A DNA stretch of 64,000 nt, from the NCBI RefSeq assembly GCF_004302915.1, contig NZ_QQBI01000011.1, positions 1 through 64,000 on the forward strand. Reading direction: 5' to 3'. The stretch's first letter is position 1. The number at the start of each line of letters is the position of its first letter. Origin of the DNA: Komagataeibacter xylinus (GTDB lineage: Bacteria > Pseudomonadota > Alphaproteobacteria > Acetobacterales > Acetobacteraceae). The notes under the pieces were generated by a model that searched no databases, was not told the DNA's origin, and saw only the letters and a list, made by a program, of their open reading frames with translations. Shown piece after piece: positions 51,317 to 60,287 of this stretch. Made by a program: the position numbers and the translations under genes.

Positions 51317-51408
51317 TTGTCCTTGATAGGCATTTTAGAAATACCATAACCAAGAACGCCAATGATGATTGGCATGCCAATAAAGGCGAAGAACTGCATA
51401 AAGGTCAT
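51313..51408 (-). CDS. Mini-gene 4: 31-residue membrane peptide
   Basis: ATG 51408 to TGA 51313; starts within the upstream stop (ATGA). Encodes one membrane helix, FFAFIGMPIIIGVLGYGI, and a short charged end. Size and hydrophobicity recall holin-like or toxin-like peptides, but nothing identifies it. Confidence 0.45.
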   Translation of the reverse strand: MTFMQFFAFIGMPIIIGVLGYGISKMPIKDN

Positions 51409-51638
51409 TCTCGAAGCCCCCCTAAAACGGTCTGTGCCCGCTGATGGCGAAAATACGCCATTCCCAGCCAGAAAGCGACTCCCAAGATAACGATATGAGC
51501 AGGAACGCGGTTGGCTGTCAGATTAAAAAATGACGCAGCCAAAGGAGATAGAACACCTAGCGAAAGACAAGATCCTGCAGCGGTATTCAGCAGGTTTGCC
51601 CGCAGCTTGGTCCGTTCGTTATGAACAGGATTACCCAT
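51405..51638 (-). CDS. Mini-gene 3: 77-residue membrane protein
   Basis: ATG 51638 overlaps the stop of the preceding mini-gene. Two hydrophobic helices: AAGSCLSLGVLSPLAASFF and AHIVILGVAFWLGMAYF. Basic C-terminal end. No family recognised. An upstream ATG (51647) or TTG (51665) would lengthen it slightly. Confidence 0.5.
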   Translation of the reverse strand: MGNPVHNERTKLRANLLNTAAGSCLSLGVLSPLAASFFNLTANRVPAHIVILGVAFWLGMAYFRHQRAQTVLGGLRE

Positions 51639-51792
51639 CCCAGCCATCGCGTTCGGCGGCTTCAAGTTCTCTTGCGATCAGGCAGCGGATTGCTCCAGCA
51701 CGGTTAAAGCCTTGGCGCACGGCCACATGTGACCATCTCTCCAGATGGGGCGCGCCCTGCTTTTTCGGGTTATTATTTCCCAATTTTATCAT
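51631..51792 (-). CDS. Mini-gene 2: 53-residue soluble protein
   Basis: ATG 51792 to TAA 51631. Basic N-terminus (MIKLGNNNPKKQGAP) then an amphipathic helix (FNRAGAIRCLIARELEAAER). Reads as genuine coding sequence and overlaps the next gene by eight bases. Function unknown. Confidence 0.5.
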   Translation of the reverse strand: MIKLGNNNPKKQGAPHLERWSHVAVRQGFNRAGAIRCLIARELEAAERDGWDG

Positions 51793-51794
51793 GT

Positions 51795-51869
51795 TTATCG
51801 GTTATCAAAAAAATGCGCAGGAAGAAAGTCTCGAACCTTGGCCAATCTCAGCGCTACGGGTTGGGTCAT
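51795..51869 (-). CDS. Mini-gene 1: 24-residue peptide
   Basis: ATG 51869, four bases after the dotE-like stop, to TAA 51795, two bases before the next ATG. Sequence MTQPVALRLAKVRDFLPAHF. Its spacing suggests a translation-coupling leader; coding status is uncertain. Confidence 0.3.
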   Translation of the reverse strand: MTQPVALRLAKVRDFLPAHFFDNR

Positions 51870-51873
51870 GATT

Positions 51874-52419
51874 TTAGCCGGACATTGTCCAGTGGCTCAG
51901 GATCCAGGTTGCTTCCTTGACGGGATTGAGGAGGATCACGCCGAAAACGAACTGGATGAGGCAACTGAGTTTTGAGCGGTTTGTTTTTCCGGTCGCCGAC
52001 GCGTTCCACGCAACGACTGCCATGAACGCCGCCCAGGCGCCGAACATTTCGAAGAACAGGGCGAAATCACTGACGATTGACAGGATGGCATCCTCTGGGC
52101 CAGTCTCGGAAATGACGCTTCCCGTCGTCGCTTCCGTGTAGCCGGTGACAGAAGCTCCCAGCGCAACCTGCGTATCGAGACCGGCAGAGGTGGTGGACTT
52201 GGTGAGTATCCTGTCAAAGGAGGCAAAGACGCCGGACAGGACAATCCCGATCCAGGGCACCCAGGGACGGCCGACGAACGGGTTCTGGGGCTGGCGCTGC
52301 TGCCATAATCCCCATGCCCCGGTCAGGAAGGCAATCCACGCTGCAATATAGCAGGCCATTGGCAGCAGCCAGGCCATGGCGAGAGCGAGATCGTTGACGA
52401 GGTTGACCAGACCTTGCAC
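51874..52419 (-). CDS. dotE: DotE/IcmC-like membrane protein (TraQ-position)
   Basis: Protein of 181 residues with four hydrophobic segments: LAMAWLLPMACYIAAWIAFL, VPWIGIVLSGVFASF, FALFFEMFGAWAAFMAVVAW and LIQFVFGVILLNPV. The layout matches IcmC/DotE, and it shares a W-x-x-x-R-N/P pattern after helix 1 with the dotP-like protein. GTG 52419 start. Confidence 0.7.
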   Translation of the reverse strand: MQGLVNLVNDLALAMAWLLPMACYIAAWIAFLTGAWGLWQQRQPQNPFVGRPWVPWIGIVLSGVFASFDRILTKSTTSAGLDTQVALGASVTGYTEATTGSVISETGPEDAILSIVSDFALFFEMFGAWAAFMAVVAWNASATGKTNRSKLSCLIQFVFGVILLNPVKEATWILSHWTMSG

Positions 52420-52436
52420 GTCGATGTGTCCTTGCC

Positions 52437-53603
52437 TTACTGGATGATGCCGCGTTCAGCCTGGATCACCCACATCGTGCCGCGTTGAGAGATGGCGCGC
52501 ACACGACCATATCCGCGGAGATCGGTGCCGATTTCGATTTCGGACTGCGGCGGTTGCCCGGCTGGCGCCGCATCGTCCTGCACCATGGCAAGCTGGGGAG
52601 ATGCGGCAAGTATCCGGTAGTGCGGCGTCCATGTCGGGGGCGGAGCAGGAGGTGTCGGGCGCATTTTCGCTGTCCGGGACGCTGGAGATTGTGGCGGCGT
52701 TGGTGCTGGCTGCGGCTCGGCCGCCGCGGCTTCCAGAGCTGCCCGTGCCTTGTCGGCCGCGGCGCGTGTTGCGGCCGGTCCATCTGACGGGGGCGCTTCG
52801 GCGTCGGCCACGGCCCGTTTGGCTTCGAGGAGCGACATCCGGCGGTTGAGATCCGAAGCTTTTGCCGTATCTGCGATACGCAGCCGGTCAAGATCCTGCC
52901 GGAGTGCTGCGATGTCGCTGCGGGTCCGCTGCACCAGTGCTGCTTCTTCCGTTACAAGCTGCAGCACCTGCAACTGGTCGTCCGATGTCATGGGAGCAGC
53001 TTGCAGGCGGGTTGCTTTCTGGACCGCATCGTCCGTCGTAACAGCCTTTTCGATGCCAGTGTCGTGTTTCTGCGCGGGCGTGTTCTCGGTCGGCAGAGGT
53101 GCCGGTGTCGGGACGGCGGGATGGGGCGGCTTTTTCATAGCAAGGAGTGCCTTGAGATCCTCATCTGTAGCCGAGACCTGAGGTGCCGGGGGTGATGGCG
53201 ATGATGTAGGTGAGTGCCCTGGCGCTGGAGACGCTTTGGGGCCTGATGGCAGCGGGGCGGAAATCATTCCGACTTCCTGGCCCACGGGAGACGCCTGCTT
53301 CTTTGCTATGCCCATCACGAGGAAGAGGGAAAGCAGACTGCCGACGGCAGTACCCGCGATGATGACCTGCCTGCGACGCGGAAGCGCCCTGAAAAGGGCC
53401 ATTGCATGTGGAACGGGTCGGTTCCTGTCAGGTGCTGCTGTCACAGGTTGCGGGTGAGGGGAGGGAGGCTCGGCAATTATGTCCGCTCCGGGCGAAGGGT
53501 CAGGCTCGGGCGTCGTGGCCAGCTTGCGGAACGGCACAGGTTCAATGCCGCGATCCGCGCTGAACGGATCCCGGGACGTCGTTGCGGTTGCGGCTGAGGT
53601 CAT
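52437..53603 (-). CDS. dotF: DotF/TraP-like inner-membrane protein
   Basis: Protein of 388 residues. A Pro-rich cytoplasmic N-terminus (1-72), one membrane helix (about 80-97, IIAGTAVGSLLSLFLVMG), a Pro/Ala-rich linker, a coiled-coil part (LVTEEAALVQRTRSDIAALR) and a C-terminal beta domain with YRILAASPQLAMVQD and GYGRVRAISQRGTMW. Position between dotG and dotE equals TraP/DotF (IcmG). Confidence 0.72.
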   Translation of the reverse strand: MTSAATATTSRDPFSADRGIEPVPFRKLATTPEPDPSPGADIIAEPPSPHPQPVTAAPDRNRPVPHAMALFRALPRRRQVIIAGTAVGSLLSLFLVMGIAKKQASPVGQEVGMISAPLPSGPKASPAPGHSPTSSPSPPAPQVSATDEDLKALLAMKKPPHPAVPTPAPLPTENTPAQKHDTGIEKAVTTDDAVQKATRLQAAPMTSDDQLQVLQLVTEEAALVQRTRSDIAALRQDLDRLRIADTAKASDLNRRMSLLEAKRAVADAEAPPSDGPAATRAAADKARAALEAAAAEPQPAPTPPQSPASRTAKMRPTPPAPPPTWTPHYRILAASPQLAMVQDDAAPAGQPPQSEIEIGTDLRGYGRVRAISQRGTMWVIQAERGIIQ

Positions 53604-53668
53604 GGTGAATGCTGCCTTCTGGTAGAGAGTGCAGAATTCGCCGATATCATGCGACCGGTGCGCGAAAC

Positions 53669-54907
53669 TTACTTCTTCATGACGACATCCGACATGAAGA
53701 TCACGCCAACACTGACCTGAGCGGCAAGGTTTACGCGCGGCTGGGTCGGCATCTGCTGCATGAGCGCGCTATTGACCTGCGAGGCCGCTGCACCGGCCGC
53801 CACGCCCAATTGTTGCGGGAAATTCAGTGACTGGACGTAGTTGACGTTGCCGAGGGCTCCGATCGAACCGGTTGTGTTCGACGTCATTTCGATCGCCTGC
53901 CCGAGACCCTGGACAAAGGCGGCAGCGGCGGGAAGAACAAAGCGCTCAACGTATAGCTGGTCAACGCTTGAGGCCACCGCAGCTTCCATGGTGTCCGGTG
54001 CAACCACCATACCTTCGACCTGGATCGGGGTCGGATCGTTTTTATGGAAGACCTGATCAACGCGGACAACCAGCCTGTTCAGATGTCCCCCGGCCCTTCT
54101 GACGGATGCTTTCATCCTGTCGCCAGCGAGTGGACCTGAATCAGCTTCCAGGATGATTTCTCCCCCGAGATCGCTGTTGGTTGCTGAAACCGTATGGGCG
54201 TAAATCCCCCGCCCGGCAGGAACAAGGACGCGGGAGAGGGCCGTCTGGGAATTTGCTGTCGCCGCCGAAGTTATTGAAGGGGAGACCACCGGTTTTTTTG
54301 TCTGCTCCCTTCCGGTTTCCGTCTTTTCATACAGGACATTTGTGACCGGAAAGCGTCCATCAAGACGGCCCGCGAGATCCATGATCGCATGTCTGTATGC
54401 GGTGATGGCGTCTTTCTGGAGCTGCGGGTCACGTGGCATGGCTGCACGGAAGGCTGCATCCGTCTGCACTGGTACGACGGGAACGCTTGGCACGACCTCA
54501 GGCGCGTGCGGGGCTGGCGTCGCGGCGGCCTTGGCCATCGCCGGGTTGACGTCCGCCCCGACCTCCTGGGCGACTGCGGGCGGGGGAGGCTTGTCGTCGG
54601 GATGGGTGGGCGTGCCCGGTGCAATATCGGGTGAATACGATTGTCCCGCAGTCTGTGCCCGACCTGCCTCGTCGCGGATCTGATCTTCGCGGAGTTCCTG
54701 CTGGCGCGGATTGGAATTCAGGCCGCCGGGCAGGGGGTTGGCGGCGGGCGGCCTGCCGGGGTCCGAGCGTGGAAGCTCCTTACGGTGGATGGTGGAGATG
54801 AGCAGCGTGACACCAAGAACGGTGCCTATACTCCCAAGGATTGCGAGCAGACGCCGGTTTCCGCCCCGCGACGCATCACTGAATAGCTGGTTGAATCTGG
54901 GTTTCAT
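53669..54907 (-). CDS. dotG: DotG/TraO-like core channel protein
   Basis: Protein of 412 residues with one N-terminal membrane helix (about 21-40, LAILGSIGTVLGVTLLIS), a Pro-rich linker and a VirB10-like C-terminal domain: LVPAGRGIYAHTVSATNSDL, GPLAGDRMKASVRR, MVVAPDTMEAAVASSVDQLY. The central repeats of Legionella DotG are missing, as in IncI TraO. Start ATG 54907 overlaps the dotH stop. Confidence 0.85.
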   Translation of the reverse strand: MKPRFNQLFSDASRGGNRRLLAILGSIGTVLGVTLLISTIHRKELPRSDPGRPPAANPLPGGLNSNPRQQELREDQIRDEAGRAQTAGQSYSPDIAPGTPTHPDDKPPPPAVAQEVGADVNPAMAKAAATPAPHAPEVVPSVPVVPVQTDAAFRAAMPRDPQLQKDAITAYRHAIMDLAGRLDGRFPVTNVLYEKTETGREQTKKPVVSPSITSAATANSQTALSRVLVPAGRGIYAHTVSATNSDLGGEIILEADSGPLAGDRMKASVRRAGGHLNRLVVRVDQVFHKNDPTPIQVEGMVVAPDTMEAAVASSVDQLYVERFVLPAAAAFVQGLGQAIEMTSNTTGSIGALGNVNYVQSLNFPQQLGVAAGAAASQVNSALMQQMPTQPRVNLAAQVSVGVIFMSDVVMKK

Positions 54908-55878
54908 CACTGTGCGTCCCTGATATGGGCCGAGACCGTCCGTCCCGCATCGGAGAGAAGGACAACGGGGGACTCATGGAAGGCATAGAGCGTGTATCCC
55001 CCTTCACCGTGCTCCATGCTGTCCGAGGAGGGCGTCATGAGATGAAGGCGCGTGCGAAGATAGACCTCGTTTCCAATCCGCCAGGCGCGCACGTCGTCGG
55101 GTGAAATACCCTCGACGGCCAGCGGAACGGCTGACGCTGGTGGAATGCCGCTTAGCATGGCGTTCATGTAGGGCTCGCCTGTCGCGGGCACTCCGGGGCG
55201 GCTGTCGACCGGCTCCCGGGCATTGGGCCCTCCCTCGGACATGCGAACGGTCAGGTTGTCATCGTAGGATCCACGCCCCGCGATCAGCAGGAAGGAGACC
55301 GGCTTTGGCGCGTTCTGAAGCGTTACGAGCAGTCCACCTCTGGGCTGGAGCGACATCGGTTCGATATTGATGGTATTGGAGCCCTTGAACGGGACGCAGG
55401 TATAGAAACCCGTTGTCTCGACCGCAGGATTCCCGGCCGACGCGCCGCTTTTGCCGGAAGCACAGTTCGTGCTGCCGTCCGGGTTGGCGGAATTGCCAGA
55501 CGTATTCCATGCGATCGGCCAAGGCTGTCCCGTGCTGTCCACGAAGGACAATGCGGTCGGATAGCCTTTTGTCGTAAAGATCAGGCTTGTCTGCTGACCA
55601 GGCGCAAAGGAGACACGGATCGCAGGGCGCGCATTAGGGGTCGCGAATTCCGTACCGACCTGCTCCGTGGCACGACGCACGTTCTTCAGGCGTTCCCCCA
55701 GCCGAAGGATTTCTTCGGGCGTGAACGGAATGGCCTCATGCTCGGCTTCATCTTCGGCTGCCTGATCCTGATCGTCTGCAGGTGTCGTTGCCGCAGGCCC
55801 GGGCTGTGATGGCTGCTGTGCGAGTGCCGCAAGTGGCAGGATGGACAGGGTCAGCGGAAAGAGAGAGAGAATTCGCAC
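54907..55878 (-). CDS. dotH: DotH/TraN-like outer-membrane core protein
   Basis: Protein of 323 residues with a signal peptide (SLFPLTLSILPLAALAQ). Then EILRLGERLKNVRRA, RVSFAPGQQTSLIFTTKGYP and a C-terminal beta domain with LRTRLHLMTPSS, typical of DotH. I chose GTG 55878, ten bases after ggaggg; the GTG at 55887 is too close to that site. Confidence 0.86.
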   Translation of the reverse strand: MRILSLFPLTLSILPLAALAQQPSQPGPAATTPADDQDQAAEDEAEHEAIPFTPEEILRLGERLKNVRRATEQVGTEFATPNARPAIRVSFAPGQQTSLIFTTKGYPTALSFVDSTGQPWPIAWNTSGNSANPDGSTNCASGKSGASAGNPAVETTGFYTCVPFKGSNTINIEPMSLQPRGGLLVTLQNAPKPVSFLLIAGRGSYDDNLTVRMSEGGPNAREPVDSRPGVPATGEPYMNAMLSGIPPASAVPLAVEGISPDDVRAWRIGNEVYLRTRLHLMTPSSDSMEHGEGGYTLYAFHESPVVLLSDAGRTVSAHIRDAQ

Positions 55879-55883
55879 GGTTG

Positions 55884-56519
55884 TCACTCCCTCCCCGACG
55901 AGACGACAAGCTGTTCGATGGCCAGTCCATCCGGGTGATCCAGGTCCTCCACGCGATCAATCGTCACGGTTGCCATCAGCATTTGCGTATTCTGCTGGTT
56001 GACGTTTTCGCAGGTCTGGATGAAAGGAAACTGTATCACGTAGCGCGCGTGTCCCTGCACGACTGTCTCGGCGCGTACGGTCGCGGCCCGTGTCGGCTGC
56101 GCATAACAGAGCAGTTTTGCATCCCTGAGTTTCGCCAGATTCCCCTGCGTAATGAAAGACTTTGCAAAGGTGTTCCATCCGTTGAGCGTGTAGTGAGCGC
56201 CCGCGGTGTTCATCTGGGTTGGAAAATCACGATAGTTGATGTTGTAGGGTGCGATCGCCCATTTGACGGCCCAGCCGAGAAGCTGGTCCTGGCCAAGTAC
56301 CGGACTGGTGAGGGCCACGGCCGGTCGGGGAGCATTCTGGCCGTCAACGTAGAAATAGAGGGGTGTGGGCGGGTGTGCACGGATATAGGCGTCGTGCGCC
56401 GCGAACACGATGACCACGCCCGCCAGTGCGATGTTGAGCAGCAGTGATCTGTCTACAACAATCCCCTGAAAGTCGGGGTCGGTAAGCCGCCTGGTTACTG
56501 CGGAATTAAACAGCCGCAT
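55884..56519 (-). CDS. dotI: DotI/IcmL-like protein (TraM of IncI)
   Basis: Protein of 211 residues: one N-terminal membrane helix (LLLNIALAGVVIVFAAH) and a VirB8-like periplasmic domain with LGWAVKWAIAPYNINYRDF, FAKSFITQGN and a C-terminal VTIDRVEDLDHPDGLAIEQL. A ggagg site precedes ATG 56519. First gene of block 2. Confidence 0.9.
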   Translation of the reverse strand: MRLFNSAVTRRLTDPDFQGIVVDRSLLLNIALAGVVIVFAAHDAYIRAHPPTPLYFYVDGQNAPRPAVALTSPVLGQDQLLGWAVKWAIAPYNINYRDFPTQMNTAGAHYTLNGWNTFAKSFITQGNLAKLRDAKLLCYAQPTRAATVRAETVVQGHARYVIQFPFIQTCENVNQQNTQMLMATVTIDRVEDLDHPDGLAIEQLVVSSGRE

Positions 56520-56651
56520 GGCGCGCCTCCCTTACGGGGGCATGAAAAAAGGCGATCATCACTCTACTCTCATTTCCCGACGGTGATGAGAGCAGGCTGG
56601 AAGTCTATCTTGCGACCGGCACGTTTTTTCTTTGATGATTCCCGCTACTAC

Positions 56652-57530
56652 TCAGGCGGCAATGCCATGCGTGGCGGCAATGCTGCGGCGGTACCGTCTG
56701 CTGACCCGGTCGCCTCCCTTGCGGGTGGTCCAGAAAAAGCATCCGCTCTTGCAAAGACATTCCCGCCGGATGTACTGGTGTTCGCCGATATAATATTCGG
56801 CCCTCGCGTGAATGAACCAGGGCACTTTTGCGCCGCGTCGTGGCGGAAGCTGTTCCCAGCAGCTTTGGGATTTCAGCGCGCTTTCCGAAATAAGGAAGTC
56901 CCGCGCAATTTCACGCGGGTTCTGAAATGCAAAATGGCGGTAGGCGATTTCAATGTTGGCGGCCTCGTGCCACCGTACCTTGTCTCCTCCCTTATGTCCT
57001 GTGAGGGTCAGCCTGTTGAGGCTGTTCCTGACAAGCCATGTCCGTCCCCGCCGGGCTTCATGAGGAAGCAGGGAGGCCTGTTCCCATGTCAGGACAGCTT
57101 CGGGATCTGCGGGAATGGCACTCCGCTTTTCGGCAAGTATGGTCTCCGCCTGTATTTTTGAGAGCCTGAAGCGCGGTGGCAGGCCAAGCTGCTTTCTTTT
57201 TGCACGCACGCTCCCGGCCGAGCGGCCAACCATCTCGGCTATGTCGGCGGTTTTATCACCACAGAGCCAGCGTTGGCCAAGGATGAGCAACTGGGTCCTT
57301 GTCCATGCTCCCCTGCGTGCAGGCGCTGCATAAAAAACATTCTGGGGTCGGTCGGCCCATTGCGCGACTGACTCCTTTACCTCCTGCACTGTCAGGGTAA
57401 GCATTGTCGCTACAAGGACCTCGTCGCACAGCCTGGCATAGAGGGCGCGTGTCATTTCTGGCGTGGGATAGGTCTGAAGCCATGTAAACAGACCGTGTTT
57501 TATGACCTGGCCGAACGATGCTGACTTCAT
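56652..57530 (-). CDS. Hypothetical protein with helix-turn-helix
   Basis: Protein of 292 residues. A central part (WTRTQLLILGQRWLCGDKTA, then DIAEMVGRSAGSVRAKRKQL) has the look of a SANT/GcrA-type helix-turn-helix. The C-terminal end has ECLCKSGCFFW, possibly a zinc site. No family recognised. Located between Dot/Icm block 2 and the double-Xre regulator; a regulatory role is likely. A weak hairpin (about 57653-57676) lies upstream. Confidence 0.6.
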   Translation of the reverse strand: MKSASFGQVIKHGLFTWLQTYPTPEMTRALYARLCDEVLVATMLTLTVQEVKESVAQWADRPQNVFYAAPARRGAWTRTQLLILGQRWLCGDKTADIAEMVGRSAGSVRAKRKQLGLPPRFRLSKIQAETILAEKRSAIPADPEAVLTWEQASLLPHEARRGRTWLVRNSLNRLTLTGHKGGDKVRWHEAANIEIAYRHFAFQNPREIARDFLISESALKSQSCWEQLPPRRGAKVPWFIHARAEYYIGEHQYIRRECLCKSGCFFWTTRKGGDRVSRRYRRSIAATHGIAA

Positions 57531-57778
57531 GGCGGTATGCCCTCGTCATCGCGTTTTCGGGATAGTCTGAGTGTTTTGGGAATAATATCTCTTAAGCGTT
57601 ATATAACCGTCAAGAAATAAATAGCACAGAACGCGCTAATATGACTCCGGACGCGGTTTCCGGTCCGCGTTGGTGATCAGCCGGGGCACATCACCTGGAA
57701 TGGACAGCCCAAGGCATAGTGTCTGCCATAAGAAAGGAGATCCCTTTCCTGGCAGTCTCCATACCTTCATGCACCCGG

Positions 57779-58582
57779 TCAGTGGTTTGCGATATCGTCG
57801 AGGTGACCAATAATGGACTCGAGATCAGCGAGGGCTTCGAGTTGTGATTGCGCAGACATTGCCCACGCGGTCATGTCCAGGGAACGCAAGAGGTCTGCGT
57901 CGTCATGTATTCCCGGGATCAGGTAATAAACGGAGACGGCCAGGCCTTCGGCAATGCGATAAACCGTTTCAAGGCTTGGATTTCTCAGCCCTGCTTCGAT
58001 CAGGCTCAGGCTGGTCAGGGAAACGTGTGATTTATGGGCGATCTGGCTCGCTGTTGCCCCCTGAAGCGTCCTGAAGATCTGGATCCTGCGCCCAAATATC
58101 TCGAGGAGGTCCTGCCGTTCCCCCGAGGTGAAGGCGACACTGTGTGAATAATGATCGATCGGCAATCTGGCCGGTATTTCCGGCAGGTTAAACGTTTTGG
58201 AAATATTACCAATAATGTCGCGTAATTTCTGGATCGCCAGATTGTAGTCCGAACACTGCTTCATGGTCTTTTTCAGCTGCGTCGCGGATGCCGCCAGATC
58301 CAGATGGGCAAACCATGTTCCTTCCGGTGCACCTTGCGGAAGAATATCGCGCGGATCTATCTCGAATACCCGTAGCAGCGCCGATAATGTTTCCAGGGAA
58401 ACCGGACGACCTGCTTCGATGCTCCGTATGACCGATACATTCAACCGTGCCAGTTTGGCGACGTGCACCTGCGTCCAGTCAAGCGCAGTCCGCCTGTCAT
58501 AAATGATTTCCCCGATGTCTTTATATAATTGGCCGGACGCAAATAAAGCCTCGGCTTGCATCTTGCCATTGTCATGGGACAT
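57779..58582 (-). CDS. Regulator with two Xre-type helix-turn-helix domains
   Basis: Protein of 267 residues. Domain 1 (about 25-75): RRTALDWTQVHVAKLARLNV, SVIRSIEAGRPVSLETLSAL. Domain 2 (about 165-222): LQGATASQIAHKSHVSLTSL, SLIEAGLRNPSLETVYRIAE. Two linked Xre domains in one chain are uncommon and would let it bind asymmetric or paired sites. Divergent from Dot/Icm block 3 across 196 bases, so it likely controls that operon. Confidence 0.8.
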   Translation of the reverse strand: MSHDNGKMQAEALFASGQLYKDIGEIIYDRRTALDWTQVHVAKLARLNVSVIRSIEAGRPVSLETLSALLRVFEIDPRDILPQGAPEGTWFAHLDLAASATQLKKTMKQCSDYNLAIQKLRDIIGNISKTFNLPEIPARLPIDHYSHSVAFTSGERQDLLEIFGRRIQIFRTLQGATASQIAHKSHVSLTSLSLIEAGLRNPSLETVYRIAEGLAVSVYYLIPGIHDDADLLRSLDMTAWAMSAQSQLEALADLESIIGHLDDIANH

Positions 58583-58778
58583 TTTCGTTTACTCTCACGG
58601 CAGGCATTTTCCTCAGCAAAAGAAACTTCCAACATCCAGAAGATATCGACTGGCCGCGTCCTGACAGCGGATCAGCCGTGACGGAACGTCATGATAGTCG
58701 AGTTGGAGCCCGTAAAAAAGGTGTCTGAGGTCGCAAAGGCCGCTGCTCTGGTCAGGAGAACTTGATGGAGACACTCAT

Positions 58779-59261
58779 ATGCCTGTTATGCCTGCCGTGG
58801 TTATGGCGCTGGCCTCTGGCCCCATATCTGCCACACCTGCCGCGTTTCATCTGGTCCAGACAACCTCTCCGGACACTCCGCCCCAGTTGGCATTGACGTT
58901 GCCCTCAACGGGGACGACCGGCGGGGAGACCTTACCCTCACCGGGAGATGCTGGTCAGGAAGGGCCGGGCGTATTGCCGGGTACTGGTACGGATCCTCGA
59001 ACATCCGGCAATGTTCCAGCCCGTCGATATTTCCATATCGCCAGTGGATACGGAAAGCAGGTTCCACTTGGCTTCGCCATACGCCAGATCGTTCCGCATG
59101 GGGTGCGTGTCGTGTTCGCGGCGGACGTGGACACCAGCGTTCCTGTTGACTGGCAGGGCGGCCGGGAATGGAACAAGGTTCTGGCGACCACGGTAGCCCA
59201 GGCGGGCGACGTCATTGATGTCGGTCATAATAAAGTCGCGGTCCGACGTCGAATTCGCTGA
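58779..59261 (+). CDS. Periplasmic TcpQ/DotD-like N0-domain protein
   Basis: Protein of 160 residues. Signal peptide at the start (VMALASGPISA), Thr/Pro-rich linker (30-75), then a secretin N0-like domain: QVPLGFAIRQIVPHGVRVVF, DVDTSVPVDWQGGREWN and AGDVIDVGHNKVAVR. This fold is shared by TcpQ, PilL and DotD, and may give a second ring element. First gene of block 3; a ggag site precedes ATG 58779. Confidence 0.75.
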   Translation: MPVMPAVVMALASGPISATPAAFHLVQTTSPDTPPQLALTLPSTGTTGGETLPSPGDAGQEGPGVLPGTGTDPRTSGNVPARRYFHIASGYGKQVPLGFAIRQIVPHGVRVVFAADVDTSVPVDWQGGREWNKVLATTVAQAGDVIDVGHNKVAVRRRIR

Positions 59262-59313
59262 CCGGTCGCATGATGGCCCGACACCTTCGTCGTAATCACC
59301 CGAGGAAGGTTCC

Positions 59314-59703
59314 ATGAACAAGCCCTCATCCGTCCGGAAATCCGGACCTTCTTCCCCGATGCCCAATGTCGCCCTTGCGCTGGATGCGCTCGGCGAGATC
59401 TGGCGCATCAGGGGCGGAGAGGACGTCATTGCGATGTTGGACAATGATATGACAGCGAGGACGGCCTGGCACGCCATCCTCGCTGGTGTTGCGCCGCATG
59501 AATGGCCTGATCTGGTCAGCTCCCTTGATGCGCTGATCCCCTATCTGCGCGGCCGCAGGGACCTGTTGTCGGCGGACAGCCCTTTTGGACATGGCGTGAT
59601 CTCGGAAAGCAGGCGCCAGGCGCTTCATCGCCTTCTTGCTCCGGAAAGGATTGCCCTGCTGGAGGCTGTGACGCGTCCGGCTAGACGTCAGGAGGCCGCA
59701 TGA
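59314..59703 (+). CDS. Hypothetical protein of Dot/Icm block 3
   Basis: Protein of 129 residues, soluble and helical (PNVALALDALGEIWRIRGGE, DLVSSLDALIPYLRGRR, HRLLAPERIALLEAV). No family recognised. aggaagg site before ATG 59314; overlaps the next gene by four bases. Confidence 0.6.
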   Translation: MNKPSSVRKSGPSSPMPNVALALDALGEIWRIRGGEDVIAMLDNDMTARTAWHAILAGVAPHEWPDLVSSLDALIPYLRGRRDLLSADSPFGHGVISESRRQALHRLLAPERIALLEAVTRPARRQEAA

Positions 59704-60287
59704 TCCGTCTTCGCTTCCGTGTCCTGTTGTCAGTGGCTGCCGCTCTTGTATCGATACAGGGGCATGCACAGACCACGTCATCAGGCGCCTCTGGTGCCAC
59801 GACATCTACGGGAAGCGTCGGCTGCGCCGCCCTGACCCAGGCGGCGGCAACAGCCGTAAACGAACGCGTCCAGGCCAACGACGCCTATGAAAAGCAGCCG
59901 GATAGCGTCAACGGCCTGTCCTGCCTGAGCAATTTTTTCAACGGCACCGGACTGAATCTCATCACGAACGGCCTTGACCCCGCAGCCCTCCTGCAGGCCG
60001 TCGAGGGCCAGATAGGTGGCCAGGTCTGTCAGGCCGCACAGGCGGCATGGGGGAACGCCATGGGGTCGACCCAATGTGGACTCAGTCTGTCGGGCGTTAA
60101 CCTGGGGCTCGGTTTTGGCTCAAGTAGCGGACTCATGTGCCCGAGCCTGAGTTTCGGTGGTGGTGGGCCGCCAATTGCAACTGCCATTGCGGGGACGTCG
60201 AGCGGTACGACTGACCTGTATATCAACGGCTCTCCCCAGCTTCCGACCGGATACAGCCTGAGCAATCTCGTGGACGGAGTGTTCTGA
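59700..60287 (+). CDS. Secreted protein at TraV position
   Basis: Protein of 195 residues with a signal peptide (VLLSVAAALVSIQGHA) and an otherwise Gly/Ser-rich, cysteine-containing mature part (SVNGLSCLSNFFNGTGLNL, GGQVCQAAQAAWGN). Its length and its place before a TraW-like gene equal IncI TraV. The stop overlaps the next start (TGATG). Confidence 0.6.
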   Translation: MIRLRFRVLLSVAAALVSIQGHAQTTSSGASGATTSTGSVGCAALTQAAATAVNERVQANDAYEKQPDSVNGLSCLSNFFNGTGLNLITNGLDPAALLQAVEGQIGGQVCQAAQAAWGNAMGSTQCGLSLSGVNLGLGFGSSSGLMCPSLSFGGGGPPIATAIAGTSSGTTDLYINGSPQLPTGYSLSNLVDGVF

